NCBI GenBank assembly: GCA_963812775.1
Contig: CAWEWH010000007.1
Span: 868,001 to 932,000, forward strand
Direction of reading: 5' to 3'
Source: CAWEWH01 sp963812775
Lineage (GTDB): Bacteria; Pseudomonadota; Alphaproteobacteria; Rhizobiales; Beijerinckiaceae
DNA length: 64,000 bases
Shown: positions 35,827 through 44,628 of the stretch, in pieces
Layout of the letters: every line of letters starts with the position of its first letter
Numbering within the stretch: position 1 is the first letter of the stretch
Notes under the pieces: generated by a model
Database searches by the model: none
What the model saw: only the letters and a program-made list of their open reading frames with translations
Told to the model about the DNA's origin: nothing
Made by a program: the position numbers and the translations under genes

Positions 35827-36587
35827 GCAGGGCCGAGCGCGCCGGCTGGTCGGCGGCGAGCGTGCTGGTGGGCCTCGCCATCATCGGGCTTTGGCAATAC
35901 GTCGCTTGGCAGAAATACGTCGCGCCGGCCTTTCTGCCGGGACCTGACCGCGCCTGGCTCGCGATGGTCGAAGGTTTTGCCTCCGGCTCGCTGACCCAGC
36001 AGACCCTCGCGACCATCGAGCGCATGGCGTACGGCTGGGTCCTTGCCTCCGTGCTCGGCATCGCCGTCGGCGTGCTCATCGGTTCCTCGCGCCGGGCTCG
36101 CGAATATCTCGGCCCCAGCCTGGAATTCATCCGCCCCCTGCCCGCCTCAGCCATAATCCCGGTGGCTATCGCTTTCTTCGGCCTTACCAAGTCCATGGTG
36201 CTCGGGGTCGTCGCATTCGGCACCATCTGGCCGATGCTGCTTGCCACGATTCACGGCTTTGCGTCGGTCGAGCCACGGCTCATCGAGGTGGCGCGCGTGC
36301 TGAAGCTGTCGCGCCTCGCGTTCATCTTCAAGATTGCACTCCCCAATGCCATGCCGGATATTTTCGCCGCCATGCGCCTTGGTCTGACCATCGCGCTCAT
36401 CCTGTCGGTGGTGGGCGAGATTCTCGCCTATCAAGGCGGACTCGGCTCGCACATTCTGGAGGCCTCGCGCTCGTTCCGCTCGGCTGAACTGTTCGCGGGT
36501 GTGATTCTTCTCGGCCTCATCGGGCTGGTCAGCAACCTGGTGCTGACCTTTCTCGAGGGCCGCTTCCTGCGCTGGCGGCATCCCTAG
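35823..36587 (+). CDS. ABC transporter permease (SsuC type), second copy
   Basis: The 254-residue permease starts at ATG 35823, overlapping the previous stop. It has the related loop EPRLIEVARVLKLSRLAFIF followed by KIALPNAMPDIFAAMRLGLT. It shares the motif layout, but not close identity, with the first permease, consistent with a heterodimer. It is the last gene of the importer operon. Confidence 0.9.
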   Translation: MSRAERAGWSAASVLVGLAIIGLWQYVAWQKYVAPAFLPGPDRAWLAMVEGFASGSLTQQTLATIERMAYGWVLASVLGIAVGVLIGSSRRAREYLGPSLEFIRPLPASAIIPVAIAFFGLTKSMVLGVVAFGTIWPMLLATIHGFASVEPRLIEVARVLKLSRLAFIFKIALPNAMPDIFAAMRLGLTIALILSVVGEILAYQGGLGSHILEASRSFRSAELFAGVILLGLIGLVSNLVLTFLEGRFLRWRHP

Positions 36588-36668
36588 CGCGCGTCGCACG
36601 CAAGCAATGTTGTGCGCAGTGTCGAGCTATGCCAGCTATGACGGCAACGCAGTTTGGAGAGGCGCAAC

Positions 36669-36974
36669 ATGAGCGCGTTCAACGTCGTCCGCTTCCGGGT
36701 CAAGCCCGGGCGCGAGCAGGAATTTCTCGATGCCCACAAGAAGGCAAAGATCAATTGGCCCGGCTTCCAGCGCGCCAATATCATCAAGACGGGGGAGCGC
36801 ACCTACTGCATCGTTTTCGAGTGGACTGACATGGAGTCGCTGGCGAAGGCGCGGTCCAACATGATCGCGCTTCTCAACTCCTTCCGCGACACGCTTGAAG
36901 ATCTTGGCGGCGGTCTGGGGGTCACAGATCCAGTATCGGGTCCGGTGGTCCTCGAGCTGCCGTGCGTCGGGTAG
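36669..36974 (+). CDS. Small dimeric alpha/beta-barrel (ABM-like) protein
   Basis: The 101-residue product (MSAFNVVRFRVKPGREQEFL) has the ferredoxin-like start seen in antibiotic-biosynthesis-monooxygenase and related stress proteins: a VVRFRVKPG strand, a helix, and an aromatic-rich TYCIVFEWTDMESL segment. GGAGAGG lies about six bases before ATG 36669. Function unknown; it may act with the importer or the racemase-like gene downstream. Confidence 0.7.
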   Translation: MSAFNVVRFRVKPGREQEFLDAHKKAKINWPGFQRANIIKTGERTYCIVFEWTDMESLAKARSNMIALLNSFRDTLEDLGGGLGVTDPVSGPVVLELPCVG

Positions 36975-37032
36975 GGTCGGAGGTCTCATTACAATCACTC
37001 GGCAAAATCACTGGAAGGAATTGGTGTCCACA

Positions 37033-37710
37033 ATGCATATCGGGCTGATCGGGGGTATCGGACCTGCCGCGACCGAGTTCTACTACCGAGGCTTGACCGA
37101 CCGGCATGCGAAGTCCGGGACGCGTCTGGAGCTGACCATCGCAAACGCCGAGGTGCGTGATCTCTCCCAGAACCTTGCGAATAAGGATGCACGGAAGCAG
37201 GCGGAGATTTTTGTGTCGTTGATAGCGAGGCTCAAGTCTGCTGGCGCACAAGCCGCTGCCATCACCTCGATGGGCGGTCACTTCTGCATCGGCGAGCTTC
37301 TGCCGATATCCCCATTGCCGATGCTCAATGGCATCCCGGAGGTCGACGCCGCCGTCAGGCGAGGTAAGTTCAAGACCGTAGGCGTTATCGGCACGCGCAC
37401 AGTGATGGAGACGCAATTATATGGGGCGATCTCATCGGCCGCGGTCGTCGTCCCAACAGGCGCTGAACTCGACAAGGTCCACGAGAACTATTCGGCAATG
37501 GCGACCGCAGGCCGCGTCAACGATGCGCAGCGCAGCGTGTTTTTTGCCGCGGGCGAGCGCCTCCACCGGGAACGGGGCGCCGAGGTCGTACTGCTGGGCG
37601 GAACCGACCTCTTTCTAGCGTTCCAGGGACGGGATGCCGGCTTCCCGGTGCTTGATTGCGCCGATGTACACGTTGACGCGATCTATCAGGCATCGCTGCG
37701 GACATCGTGA
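37033..37710 (+). CDS. Aspartate/glutamate racemase superfamily protein lacking both catalytic cysteines
   Basis: The 225-residue protein has the family opening MHIGLIGGIGPAATEFYYRG and the VGVIGTRTVMETQLYGA half-domain start. The first cysteine motif (usually CNT followed by H) reads SMGGH, so Ser79 replaces the nucleophile. The second motif (usually GCTE) reads GGTD, with Gly190 instead of Cys. A cysteine at 85 is close to, but not at, the normal site. The protein may be a hydrolase, binding protein or inactive relative rather than a two-base racemase. It lies 58 bases after the ABM-like gene. Confidence 0.75.
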   Translation: MHIGLIGGIGPAATEFYYRGLTDRHAKSGTRLELTIANAEVRDLSQNLANKDARKQAEIFVSLIARLKSAGAQAAAITSMGGHFCIGELLPISPLPMLNGIPEVDAAVRRGKFKTVGVIGTRTVMETQLYGAISSAAVVVPTGAELDKVHENYSAMATAGRVNDAQRSVFFAAGERLHRERGAEVVLLGGTDLFLAFQGRDAGFPVLDCADVHVDAIYQASLRTS

Positions 37711-37915
37711 AGCGATGGCGCATTTCAACCGAGTGGTGCGCTCGAGTTAGACCGAAGACGGCAGCCGGCGCGTGGACAGCTTCATCTCATCGAATTGCAC
37801 GTTGACTTCGCAGTCGCTGGGCGGTGGCCACGGTCGGTCACGCAGATATGTGCTGGCTCACATCATCCCTACACGCCCGGAGGTAAGATCAACGTGAAGT
37901 AGGTCAGAGGTTGCC

Positions 37916-38050
37916 ATGGCAGACCCCGCCGTTGATGACGGAGAGTTCGCTCAAGTCACCCACAACTTGTTCGTTTGGCCCGCTCTTGCGCTGGCGGGCT
38001 TGCTTGCGGCCAGCGTGGCCTCGACAGTATTCTCGATCTTTTGGCTCTGA
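37916..38050 (+). CDS. Very small single-pass membrane protein
   Basis: A 44-codon gene (MADPAVDDGEFAQVTHNLFV) has one clear membrane helix (WPALALAGLLAASVASTVFS). It is 43 bases upstream of a second small membrane protein on the same strand, so the two may form an operon. AGAGG lies a few bases before the ATG. No family is recognised. Confidence 0.5.
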   Translation: MADPAVDDGEFAQVTHNLFVWPALALAGLLAASVASTVFSIFWL

Positions 38051-38093
38051 CGGCGCCGCGAGGCGCCGAACGGGACAAACTCGAGAGGGCAAG

Positions 38094-38468
38094 ATGCCAG
38101 ACCTTGTTGAAGCTGATCCTGTCGCCCATCCGGGTGCCGAACGCATCTCGGCAGAATTCCGCAACGGCTCGATAACCGCGGTGGGAGTCATTCTTGGCTT
38201 TTCGCTTGGCTTCCTCAATCAATGGGCGTCGAATCCGATCGCATGGAGCCGGGTGGACATTGCGGCCGCCGTCCCCATCGTTCTCGGCATCCTGTTGCAG
38301 GGGAAGGCCCTTGCGGACCTCTTGTCGGCGCGATCGCTGATGGCTCGCTCCTACAACCGCGCCAAGATGTTCTTCCTTCTCGGACTGGCGTTCGTTGGCG
38401 TCGGCGTCGCGGCTGCCATGATCCTCGATATTCTTGGTCTCGGTCCGCGAGCGCTGGTCCCCCGTTGA
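38094..38468 (+). CDS. Small multi-pass membrane protein
   Basis: The 124-residue protein (MPDLVEADPVAHPGAERISA) has three hydrophobic segments: AVGVILGFSLGFLNQW, DIAAAVPIVLGILLQG and FFLLGLAFVGVGVAAAMILD. A GAGAGGG ribosome site precedes ATG 38094. It is the last plus-strand host gene before the head-gene piece of the prophage. Function unknown. Confidence 0.7.
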   Translation: MPDLVEADPVAHPGAERISAEFRNGSITAVGVILGFSLGFLNQWASNPIAWSRVDIAAAVPIVLGILLQGKALADLLSARSLMARSYNRAKMFFLLGLAFVGVGVAAAMILDILGLGPRALVPR

Positions 38469-38528
38469 ATGGCCGCACCTGCCGCCTCCCTGAGCTGGGT
38501 TCTTCGTCCTTCGGTCCAAGCTGGCAGC

Positions 38529-38859
38529 TCACGAGCCGCTGATGCGGGTGGCGAGATCCGGATAGACCGCCTTGACGCCGTAGAGGATGTCGAGGCGCCA
38601 ATTGTCCAGGTCCGAGGTGCCGTCGTAGTAGGGGATCAGCCTGGCCGAGAGGCCCTTGTAGGTCTCGCGGGCCGGATTGACGGCGCCGGACGGCAGCTCC
38701 ATCGGCACCATGACCAGCGCGAAGGCTTCCTTCGTGAAGATCATGTTCTGCGGATAGCCGGTCGAGGCCGTGCCGAGCACGGTGACGGCCACGTTGTCGG
38801 CGGGCGCCACCGACACTGTCTGGTAGGCGCCCGACGTGATGATGGCGGGCGCGATCGAC
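38529..38859 (-). pseudogene. Second copy of the coat-protein gene 3' end (about 330 bases)
   Basis: The sequence is nearly identical to 39618-39948 (offset 1089 bases) and encodes the last roughly 110 residues of the coat protein through TRISGS, with a TGA instead of TAG stop. The match stops abruptly after GCGATCGAC on the right. It has no start region and cannot make coat protein. The near-identity means a recent duplication, in contrast to the worn copy at 29927. Confidence 0.9.
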
Positions 38860-38964
38860 GCTCCTTCCAGTTTGTCAAACCGGCAGACAACGAATAAATT
38901 CTGAGTTCACCTTCAGGCCAGCCACCAGATAGGAAATGTCGGCCGGGACAGAATGGAGCGGCGT

Positions 38965-39177
38965 ATGGCCAAACTCAGATACAACAAGGACGGATTTCCG
39001 TATTGGGTCGGGCGTATGACAAAGAAGCAAGTCGAGGAGATGGAGCGACTGGACCTGACGCCAGTGGCTATAACTCGTCCTTCTCCTCCTGATGAAGAGT
39101 CAAGCCCAGACCAATCAGAGGCACCGCGACGGCGGGCAACGCCTCGCCGCGCTTCAAAGCAGCGAACAGGCCGCTGA
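38965..39177 (+). CDS. Small charged protein opposite the phage gene downstream of coat
   Basis: The 70-residue frame (MAKLRYNKDGFPYWVGRMTK) has a sensible start and helix (KKQVEEMERLDL), then a Pro/Arg-rich tail. The tail overlaps the 3' end of the minus-strand gene at 39068-39481. The first 35 residues look coding; the tail may be chance. It could be a small cargo gene. Low certainty. Confidence 0.4.
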   Translation: MAKLRYNKDGFPYWVGRMTKKQVEEMERLDLTPVAITRPSPPDEESSPDQSEAPRRRATPRRASKQRTGR

Positions 39178-39481
39178 AACCGCTGTCGTAAATAATCCGG
39201 CGGGCTCGTTGAATGTCAGACCTAATCGGCTGACTGGTGCGTGCTGCGAGTTGTTCGTCCCTCTCTAATTTCGCGAGAGCCCGCAGTCGAACTTTCGAAG
39301 ATGCATCGAGAGAGGACATCGCTCGAGATGCATGCGGATTCTCGAACAGGGCCTGGAGTTGGCGTGTGGCCGCCCCCGAACCCTCTCCGGCTTGCCATGC
39401 GTTTTCAAAACCGCCGGTTCCCGTGCCGATGTCGCGCAAGCGAACGTAGTCGCCATCCTCGGGATCGAAGACGTCTTCCAT
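39068..39481 (-). CDS. Short relative of the large virion protein, downstream of coat
   Basis: The 137-residue product opens MEDVFDPEDGDYVRLRDIGT, the same start as the large protein at 29780, and ends with a hydrophobic Ala/Gly-rich segment and an acidic tail, like that protein's C-terminus. The HELGH region is absent. It is best read as an internal deletion product of the same gene family. It lies in the normal place after the coat gene. The frame is open, so it may still be made. Confidence 0.55.
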   Translation of the reverse strand: MEDVFDPEDGDYVRLRDIGTGTGGFENAWQAGEGSGAATRQLQALFENPHASRAMSSLDASSKVRLRALAKLERDEQLAARTSQPIRSDIQRARRIIYDSGFSGLFAALKRGEALPAVAVPLIGLGLTLHQEEKDEL

Positions 39482-39552
39482 CGCCAGTCTCGCTGCATAA
39501 ATTCTGTAGGGTCAGCCGGCACGCCGGGCATCGGCCGTCACCGGGAACGTGA

Positions 39553-39589
39553 GGAGGCGCGCGGGTCCGCTGCCGGACCGCGCGCCTCC
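39553..39589 (-). terminator. Strong hairpin after the coat gene
   Basis: GGAGGCGCGCGG pairs with CCGCGCGCCTCC around an inner GTCC/GGAC stem, 29 bases after the coat stop on the minus strand. No T run follows, so it may be a processing or weak termination hairpin. A worn copy lies near 29850-29882. Confidence 0.5.
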
Positions 39590-39617
39590 CCTTCACGTGT
39601 TGCTATGAGCTGTTCGC

Positions 39618-40856
39618 CTACGAGCCGCTGATGCGGGTGGCGAGATCCGGATAGACCGCCTTGACGCCGTAGAGGATGTCGAGGCGCCAATTGTCCAGGT
39701 CCGAGGTGCCGTCGTAGTAGGGGATCAGCCTGGCCGAGAGGCCCTTGTAGGTCTCGCGGGCCGGATTGACGGCGCCGGACGGCAGCTCCATCGGCACCAT
39801 GACCAGCGCGAAGGCTTCCTTCGTGAAGATCATGTTCTGCGGATAGCCGGTCGACGCCGTGCCGAGCACGGTGATGGCCACGTTGTCGGCGGGTGCAGCC
39901 GACACCGTCTGATAGGCGCCCGACGTGATGATGGCGGGCGCGATCGACACGGTGGCGTTGCCGCCGCCGTCCGAAGACACGTCCGCCTGCACGGCGAACT
40001 GCTGCAGGTACGGCAGCACCGCCTTCGACACCGGGTTAACCGCAAACACGCCCGCGATAGTGAACACGTCGCCGGCCTTGAGGATGGCCGAGGAGGCCGT
40101 CCAGCCGTCGGTGACGAGGTTCTGCGTGTTGGTGTTCTTGGTCGCGAGGTAGGTCGAGGTCTGGGATGCGCCGTTGACGAGCGGCGTGCCCGCCTTGGTG
40201 CCCACCGTGTGCGTCTTGATGTTCTGCGCCGCGTAGAGGTCGACGCCGCCCACCATCGGCAGCTTCGCCTTCGTCAGGGCAGACTTGGCGATGTCGGAAG
40301 TGAACAGCCCGGAGAAATTGCCGAGCAGGCCCCAATTGTCGGCCGGCGACAGCACGCCGTTGCGGCCGGCCGTGGGCACCGCCATCTCGTCGAGGCGCTG
40401 CGGCCCCTTGGCGAAGTCGGCGAAGCTGTCGACCGTCTGGCCCGGCGTGCCGACCCAGTTCCAGACCTTGTTGTAAAGGCCCATCAGCCTCAGATCCACC
40501 GAGTTGGCGAGCTGGATCATCGCCGACTTCAGGTACTTCTCCGAGAACTGCTTGATCGACAGCGTCATGTCGGAGGACGAGAACTGCACGTCGACGCCCT
40601 CCTGGGTGTCGACCGTCACGTCGACCTTGCCCTGGATGGTGTCCTGGGGCGATGCGGTGGCGCCGGAGCGCACCGTGTAGCGCACCGGCCGGTCGATCGA
40701 CACGGTGGCGCCGATCTTGTGGCCGTTCTGGCTCTTCATGAACTCGGCCTCGTAATCGCGATGCACGAGGCTGCCCATGACGAGGTTGTTGTCGAGGAGA
40801 CGCAGCGCCTCCTTGACGATGAGGCTCGGGGTGAGCAGGGAGTTGGTTGCGGGCAT
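39618..40856 (-). CDS. P22-like major coat protein
   Basis: The 412-residue protein starts MPATNSLLTPSLIVKEALRL and carries segments typical of the P22 gene 5 coat family: SLVHRDYEAEFMKSQNGHKI, then GATVSIDRPVRYTVRSG early on, and the C-terminal MIFTKEAFALVMVPMELPSG and YDGTSDLDNWRLDILYGVKA. It forms the procapsid shell on the scaffold. It follows the scaffold gene by 25 bases with an AAGGA site. The frame is intact. Its 3' third exists in two further partial copies in the window. Confidence 0.95.
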   Translation of the reverse strand: MPATNSLLTPSLIVKEALRLLDNNLVMGSLVHRDYEAEFMKSQNGHKIGATVSIDRPVRYTVRSGATASPQDTIQGKVDVTVDTQEGVDVQFSSSDMTLSIKQFSEKYLKSAMIQLANSVDLRLMGLYNKVWNWVGTPGQTVDSFADFAKGPQRLDEMAVPTAGRNGVLSPADNWGLLGNFSGLFTSDIAKSALTKAKLPMVGGVDLYAAQNIKTHTVGTKAGTPLVNGASQTSTYLATKNTNTQNLVTDGWTASSAILKAGDVFTIAGVFAVNPVSKAVLPYLQQFAVQADVSSDGGGNATVSIAPAIITSGAYQTVSAAPADNVAITVLGTASTGYPQNMIFTKEAFALVMVPMELPSGAVNPARETYKGLSARLIPYYDGTSDLDNWRLDILYGVKAVYPDLATRISGS

Positions 40857-40881
40857 TGTCCGCTATCCTTTCAAAGATGAA

Positions 40882-41751
40882 TCAGCCACCGCCGGCTTCG
40901 CGCCAGCGCACGAATTCCTCCATGGACATGTCCCTGGGGTCCTTCGTGTGCGCGGCGCCGCCCCGGAGGGGCGTTTCCGGCGTCGTGGCTCGGGTTGCTC
41001 GGTTTGCGTTGGGCAGAGAGAGCCGCGTCTCCAGGCGCCCGATCTCCCTGGCAGCCGCCACGGGCGACAGGCGATTGAGGGCTTCGACACGTTCGGGGTT
41101 CTTGGCGAGGTGATAGACGATGAGCGGGCCCTTCTCGCTTTCGACGATGAGGGATTCGACCACCCGATTGACCCTGAGATCGGATGAGCCGACCACGTCC
41201 TTGTAGTCGGCCACGTTTTCGGCCAATGCGCGGGCATTGCTGTCGAACTCGTCTTGCACCGTCGCTGCGACTTCGCGGGCGATGTTCTCGCGCGCTGCGA
41301 AACGCGCCGTGACGCGTTCCTCGGCGAGGATGCGCCGCGTATCCCAGGCGTTGACTGCCCGCTGATACGCTGGCCAATCTTCGAAGTCGCGCTCCCGCGG
41401 CTCGGGCCCGATTTCGGAGACGATCTCTGCCTCGAAGGCCTGTGCCACGTGCGCGGGCGTGTTCGAAGGATCGGTCACCACTTGACGGCCGCGCAGCTCG
41501 GAGAGCTCCGCTTCGGCGCGGCGGGCGCGGTCTCGCCAGCGTTCGGCCCCGCTCTTGCGGCGTGGCCGTTGCGGCTCGTTCTGGTCGCCCTCGTCTTGGT
41601 CTAGGTTCTGCTCTCGGCTGTCCTCGCCCTCTTGTTCGCTCGTCTCTCTGTCGGCGTCCGCCTCCGCTTGGCCTAGGGCCGTCGCGGATGCATCCGCCTC
41701 GGACTGTTGCGCCAGCGCGGTCGCGTCCGGCGTCGTCACATCGTCCTGCAT
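40882..41751 (-). CDS. Phage scaffolding protein
   Basis: The 289-residue protein is acidic in the first 90 residues (Glu/Asp/Gln-rich). It then has a basic patch (RPRRKSGAERWRDRARRAEA) leading into a coiled coil, and further helices. It lies between portal and coat, the usual place of a scaffold. It would direct coat assembly and be lost from the mature head. The start at 41751 is preferred because an upstream in-frame ATG lies inside the terminator hairpin. Confidence 0.8.
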   Translation of the reverse strand: MQDDVTTPDATALAQQSEADASATALGQAEADADRETSEQEGEDSREQNLDQDEGDQNEPQRPRRKSGAERWRDRARRAEAELSELRGRQVVTDPSNTPAHVAQAFEAEIVSEIGPEPRERDFEDWPAYQRAVNAWDTRRILAEERVTARFAARENIAREVAATVQDEFDSNARALAENVADYKDVVGSSDLRVNRVVESLIVESEKGPLIVYHLAKNPERVEALNRLSPVAAAREIGRLETRLSLPNANRATRATTPETPLRGGAAHTKDPRDMSMEEFVRWREAGGG

Positions 41752-41773
41752 GTTTGGTCCTTGCTTGGGTTCA

Positions 41774-41803
41774 AGAAAAAGGGCCGGCGCATCCGCCAGC
41801 CCG
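41774..41803 (-). terminator. Terminator between portal and scaffold
   Basis: On the minus strand GGGCTGGCG pairs with CGCCGGCCC around a short loop and TTTTTCTT follows. It lies in the 95 bases between portal stop and scaffold start. It may reduce read-through, or be overcome by antitermination, to set the ratio of portal to coat. Confidence 0.65.
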
Positions 41804-41846
41804 TTCATCGACGGGGCCATCGCGCACGACGGCCGCGAGGAACGTT

Positions 41847-43991
41847 CTACCTGGGGAGAGGTCCCGGCCCGCCCATCGCCATGTCGGGCGGCGGTTGAAC
41901 CGGCGGCATTCCGCTCGCCCCCGGCGGCGGAGGCGCCACCATCGCGCCGATTATCTTCACGAGCGCATCGAGGCTGCCGAGGCTCTGCATCACCGTCGTC
42001 GGATCGAGGGTCGGCGCGACGGACGCGATCTTGTCGGCCAGCGCCACCTTGGCGCCTTCGAGGGTGAGCGCCTTCGACTCGAGATCAAGCCGCCGGCCCT
42101 CGAGCTCCATCTGCTTGGCGGCCATTGCCGCCTGCTGCTCGGGCGCCGGCTGCGGTGGCTCGGGCGGCTCGCCGCGTTCCTGGCGAGCCCGGGCTTGCAG
42201 AGCGGGAGGCAACATCGTCTCGAGCCGCTCCTTGATCTTCTCGGCCATCGGCCAGTCCTGCATCCCGGCGAAGAGATCGAGCACCAAGGGCGCGGCGTTC
42301 GGCACCGCCTGGATGAAGGCTTGCATCATCTCGCGCGCCTCCTCGCGGCGGGTCGAGTAGCCTGGCCCTGCCTTCATGACGATGTCGTAGGAGCCGATCG
42401 TCATGTCGTGCGGATGGAACTCTGGGCTCGGCGGCAGCGGCGCGATCCCGTCGGACAGCGGCGGCTGGTTGATGGCCATGGTCTCCATGCGCCCGTCCTC
42501 GCCGACGATGCGCACCGTGCGCTCGCTGTCATAGATGTGCGGGATGAGGTCGTTGAGGATGCGCCCCGTATGCGCCACGGCGAGCGCGAAACTGTCGGGA
42601 TAGTTGAACGTCCCCGTGTCACCTTGCCGCTCGCGTGCCAGGATGGCGCGGCCGGAAATCTCGTTGGAGCGTGCGCCGAGGGAGGCGTCGTAGAGCCCGG
42701 TCACCGCCTTCAGCTCCTCGGCCGCCTGCACGACCTCCTGCGCCCAGGCGCTCGATGCCATCGGCGGCGCCACGCGCTGGGGCGCGGCATTGCCGTTGGC
42801 CGGATCGGGCGTGTAGAGCAGCACCGGATGGCTCTTGGCGTTGGCTGTCTGCCACATCGCCTCGAAGGCGAGCACGTTCTTGGGCGTCGCAAGCCATGGC
42901 GCCTTGGGCTGCAGCGCCGTCGCCTCGGCCTGCGCCGAACGCATGTAATTGTAGAGCCGCTGCGGATCGCGGGCGTGGCGCACGAGGCCGTAGCGCACCA
43001 CACGGCGCCCAAACTTGATCTCCTTGCCGAGCACCGGCACGACCGGAATGTAGAGCCCTGGCCATTCGGTCTCCTCGAGGACCTCGGCGCAGGTCATCAG
43101 GTAGGAGCAGACCCTGAAACTGTCGCGCTTCTCGATACGGCAGCTCTTGTGGCCTGCGGCCTGCGCGGCCTCCACTTCGGCGGTGATGGCTTCGACTCGG
43201 GCGAAGAATTCTTCCGGGCTTTCGGTGCCCATGGGGTTGGTCAGATCCTCGACCGAACCGCCAGGCAGGAGCGCGAGCGTGCGCTTCATGGGCTTCTTCG
43301 CCCAGTAGCGCGCCACGCGCACATGCTCGTCCGAGAACCAGCCGACCGGCACCTTGTAGGGCAGGCTCGAAAAGCCCTCGGCCGAGGCGTCGGGGAACTT
43401 CGCCTTGAAGGCGTCGAGCGACATGTCGACGGGCTCGAAGCACCATTGGGCATCCTCGCGCGTCGGCAGCACGCTGTCCGGGTCCCAGATGACGCCCACG
43501 CCGTCCTCCACCGGCATGATGCGCAATTCCTGGTTGAAGGTCGTGGCGCCAGCATATTCGCGCACGATTTTCCAGTGGCCGATGCCGGACGCCACCTGGC
43601 TATCGCAGCCGGCGGCATAGGCGGCCTTGGCGTCCGAACGGTTCTCGATGTAGCGAATCATGCCGGCGCGGATGTCGGCCGTCTTCGGATCGGCCTTGTC
43701 GTCCACCGGCACCACGACGATGGACGGCTTGCCCATGCGGATGTCGTTGGTCACCTGCGCGTGGAAGGTCGGCAGCCGGTTGATGGTCAAGACCGGCCGG
43801 CCGTCGGCGCGACGCTCCTGTGCCGTCTTGGCGTCCCATTGATCGTCGCCGATGGCGGCGAGGAACTTCAGGTCCTCATAGGCCTCGAGGATGTTGTCGC
43901 GGTCGCGATTGTAGCCGGCCTCGTAGCGGGCAAGCGCCGTCTTGACGAGCTCGGCGTCCTTGCGGCGTGTGGGCTCTGCGTTCGTTCTCAT
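41847..43991 (-). CDS. P22-like portal protein
   Basis: The 714-residue protein matches the P22-like portal family: an N-terminal helical region with NILEAYEDLKFLAAIGDDQW, the sequence GRPVLTINRLPTFHAQVTND, wing segments containing DPDSVLPTREDAQWCFEPVD, and a C-terminal helical barrel rich in Glu/Gln/Ala. It forms the ring at one head vertex for DNA entry. The start at 43991 is preferred over an upstream in-frame ATG. The frame is intact, while the terminase that would dock on it is broken. Confidence 0.95.
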   Translation of the reverse strand: MRTNAEPTRRKDAELVKTALARYEAGYNRDRDNILEAYEDLKFLAAIGDDQWDAKTAQERRADGRPVLTINRLPTFHAQVTNDIRMGKPSIVVVPVDDKADPKTADIRAGMIRYIENRSDAKAAYAAGCDSQVASGIGHWKIVREYAGATTFNQELRIMPVEDGVGVIWDPDSVLPTREDAQWCFEPVDMSLDAFKAKFPDASAEGFSSLPYKVPVGWFSDEHVRVARYWAKKPMKRTLALLPGGSVEDLTNPMGTESPEEFFARVEAITAEVEAAQAAGHKSCRIEKRDSFRVCSYLMTCAEVLEETEWPGLYIPVVPVLGKEIKFGRRVVRYGLVRHARDPQRLYNYMRSAQAEATALQPKAPWLATPKNVLAFEAMWQTANAKSHPVLLYTPDPANGNAAPQRVAPPMASSAWAQEVVQAAEELKAVTGLYDASLGARSNEISGRAILARERQGDTGTFNYPDSFALAVAHTGRILNDLIPHIYDSERTVRIVGEDGRMETMAINQPPLSDGIAPLPPSPEFHPHDMTIGSYDIVMKAGPGYSTRREEAREMMQAFIQAVPNAAPLVLDLFAGMQDWPMAEKIKERLETMLPPALQARARQERGEPPEPPQPAPEQQAAMAAKQMELEGRRLDLESKALTLEGAKVALADKIASVAPTLDPTTVMQSLGSLDALVKIIGAMVAPPPPGASGMPPVQPPPDMAMGGPGPLPR

Positions 43992-44138
43992 GGGGTCGCT
44001 CGTTTTGTGCCTGCAACGCAAGCCTTACGATTGGGGTCACGGCCAGGGGCGCGTCGAACGTCGAATGCCGATTTCGAATGGTCCCTGGGAACTTACAGCC
44101 GGCGCGGGCATTTCAACTCTCGCCGGGGAGTTGTGTTC

Positions 44139-44348
44139 ATGACCAACGACGAGATGCTACGCCGGGCCACTGCGTGCCGCGTATTGGCCGAAGCGGCGAA
44201 GCATCGCGGCGCGCAACACCTCTTCGTAGATCTTGCCGAGACGTGGGAACGGCTGGCCTTGCGACGGCCGCTTTCCGAGATCGAGCTGGGCTCCCAGCCG
44301 ACCGCAAACGACAACGTCCCTGAGCATTTCGGGGTGATTGGGGAATAG
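44139..44348 (+). CDS. Small helical protein of the ECxRxA/MAxxW type, antisense to the portal leader
   Basis: The 69-residue protein (MTNDEMLRRATACRVLAEAA) has the pattern CRxLAEAAxHRGAxHLFVDLAETWERLA, related to the proteins at 50245 and 25663. GGGGAG lies eight bases before ATG 44139. It occupies the strand opposite the leader between phage promoter copy 1 and the portal gene, where the packaging genes would be in an intact phage. Function unknown. Confidence 0.6.
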   Translation: MTNDEMLRRATACRVLAEAAKHRGAQHLFVDLAETWERLALRRPLSEIELGSQPTANDNVPEHFGVIGE

Positions 44349-44370
44349 GCCCATCACCAGCCGCCGCGCC

Positions 44371-44456
44371 GAAAAGCAAGCGCCCGGAGCGGCGGGGGCC
44401 GTCCGGGCGCACAACTTCACAATGGGATTTATAGCCTATGCGAGCGGCCCTGTCAA
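44371..44456 (-). promoter_or_regulatory. Phage late-type sigma70 promoter with downstream hairpin, copy 1
   Basis: On the minus strand TTGACA (44456-44451) and TATAAA (44433-44428) are separated by exactly 17 bases. The hairpin CGCCCGGA/TCCGGGCG (44409-44381) follows about 19 bases downstream of the -10, and then CTTGCTTTTC. The -35 is a perfect match to the sigma70 consensus and the -10 nearly so. It points at the portal gene. The hairpin just inside the transcript could be an attenuator or an antitermination site. Confidence 0.8.
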
Positions 44457-44628
44457 GTCGGCAACAATCTTGTCGGTCAAGCATGGGCCCTCGATCTTCT
44501 CTGCCGTGTAGCCGAGGCCTCGCGTACCGTGGCGGCCAGCGAACCTCGAAGGACATGCGGAGTTTCACAAATGGTCCGGGTACGGCGTGCTGTACCTCTC
44601 GTCCCCTGCCCATTTGGAGGGATGCCCC

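Noticed and set aside
41442..44348. Plus-strand open frame of 968 codons opposite portal and scaffold
   Set aside because: It is antisense to two well-recognised phage proteins and is Arg/His/Leu-rich, as expected of a shadow frame in GC-rich DNA. Only its last part, from ATG 44139, looks coding.
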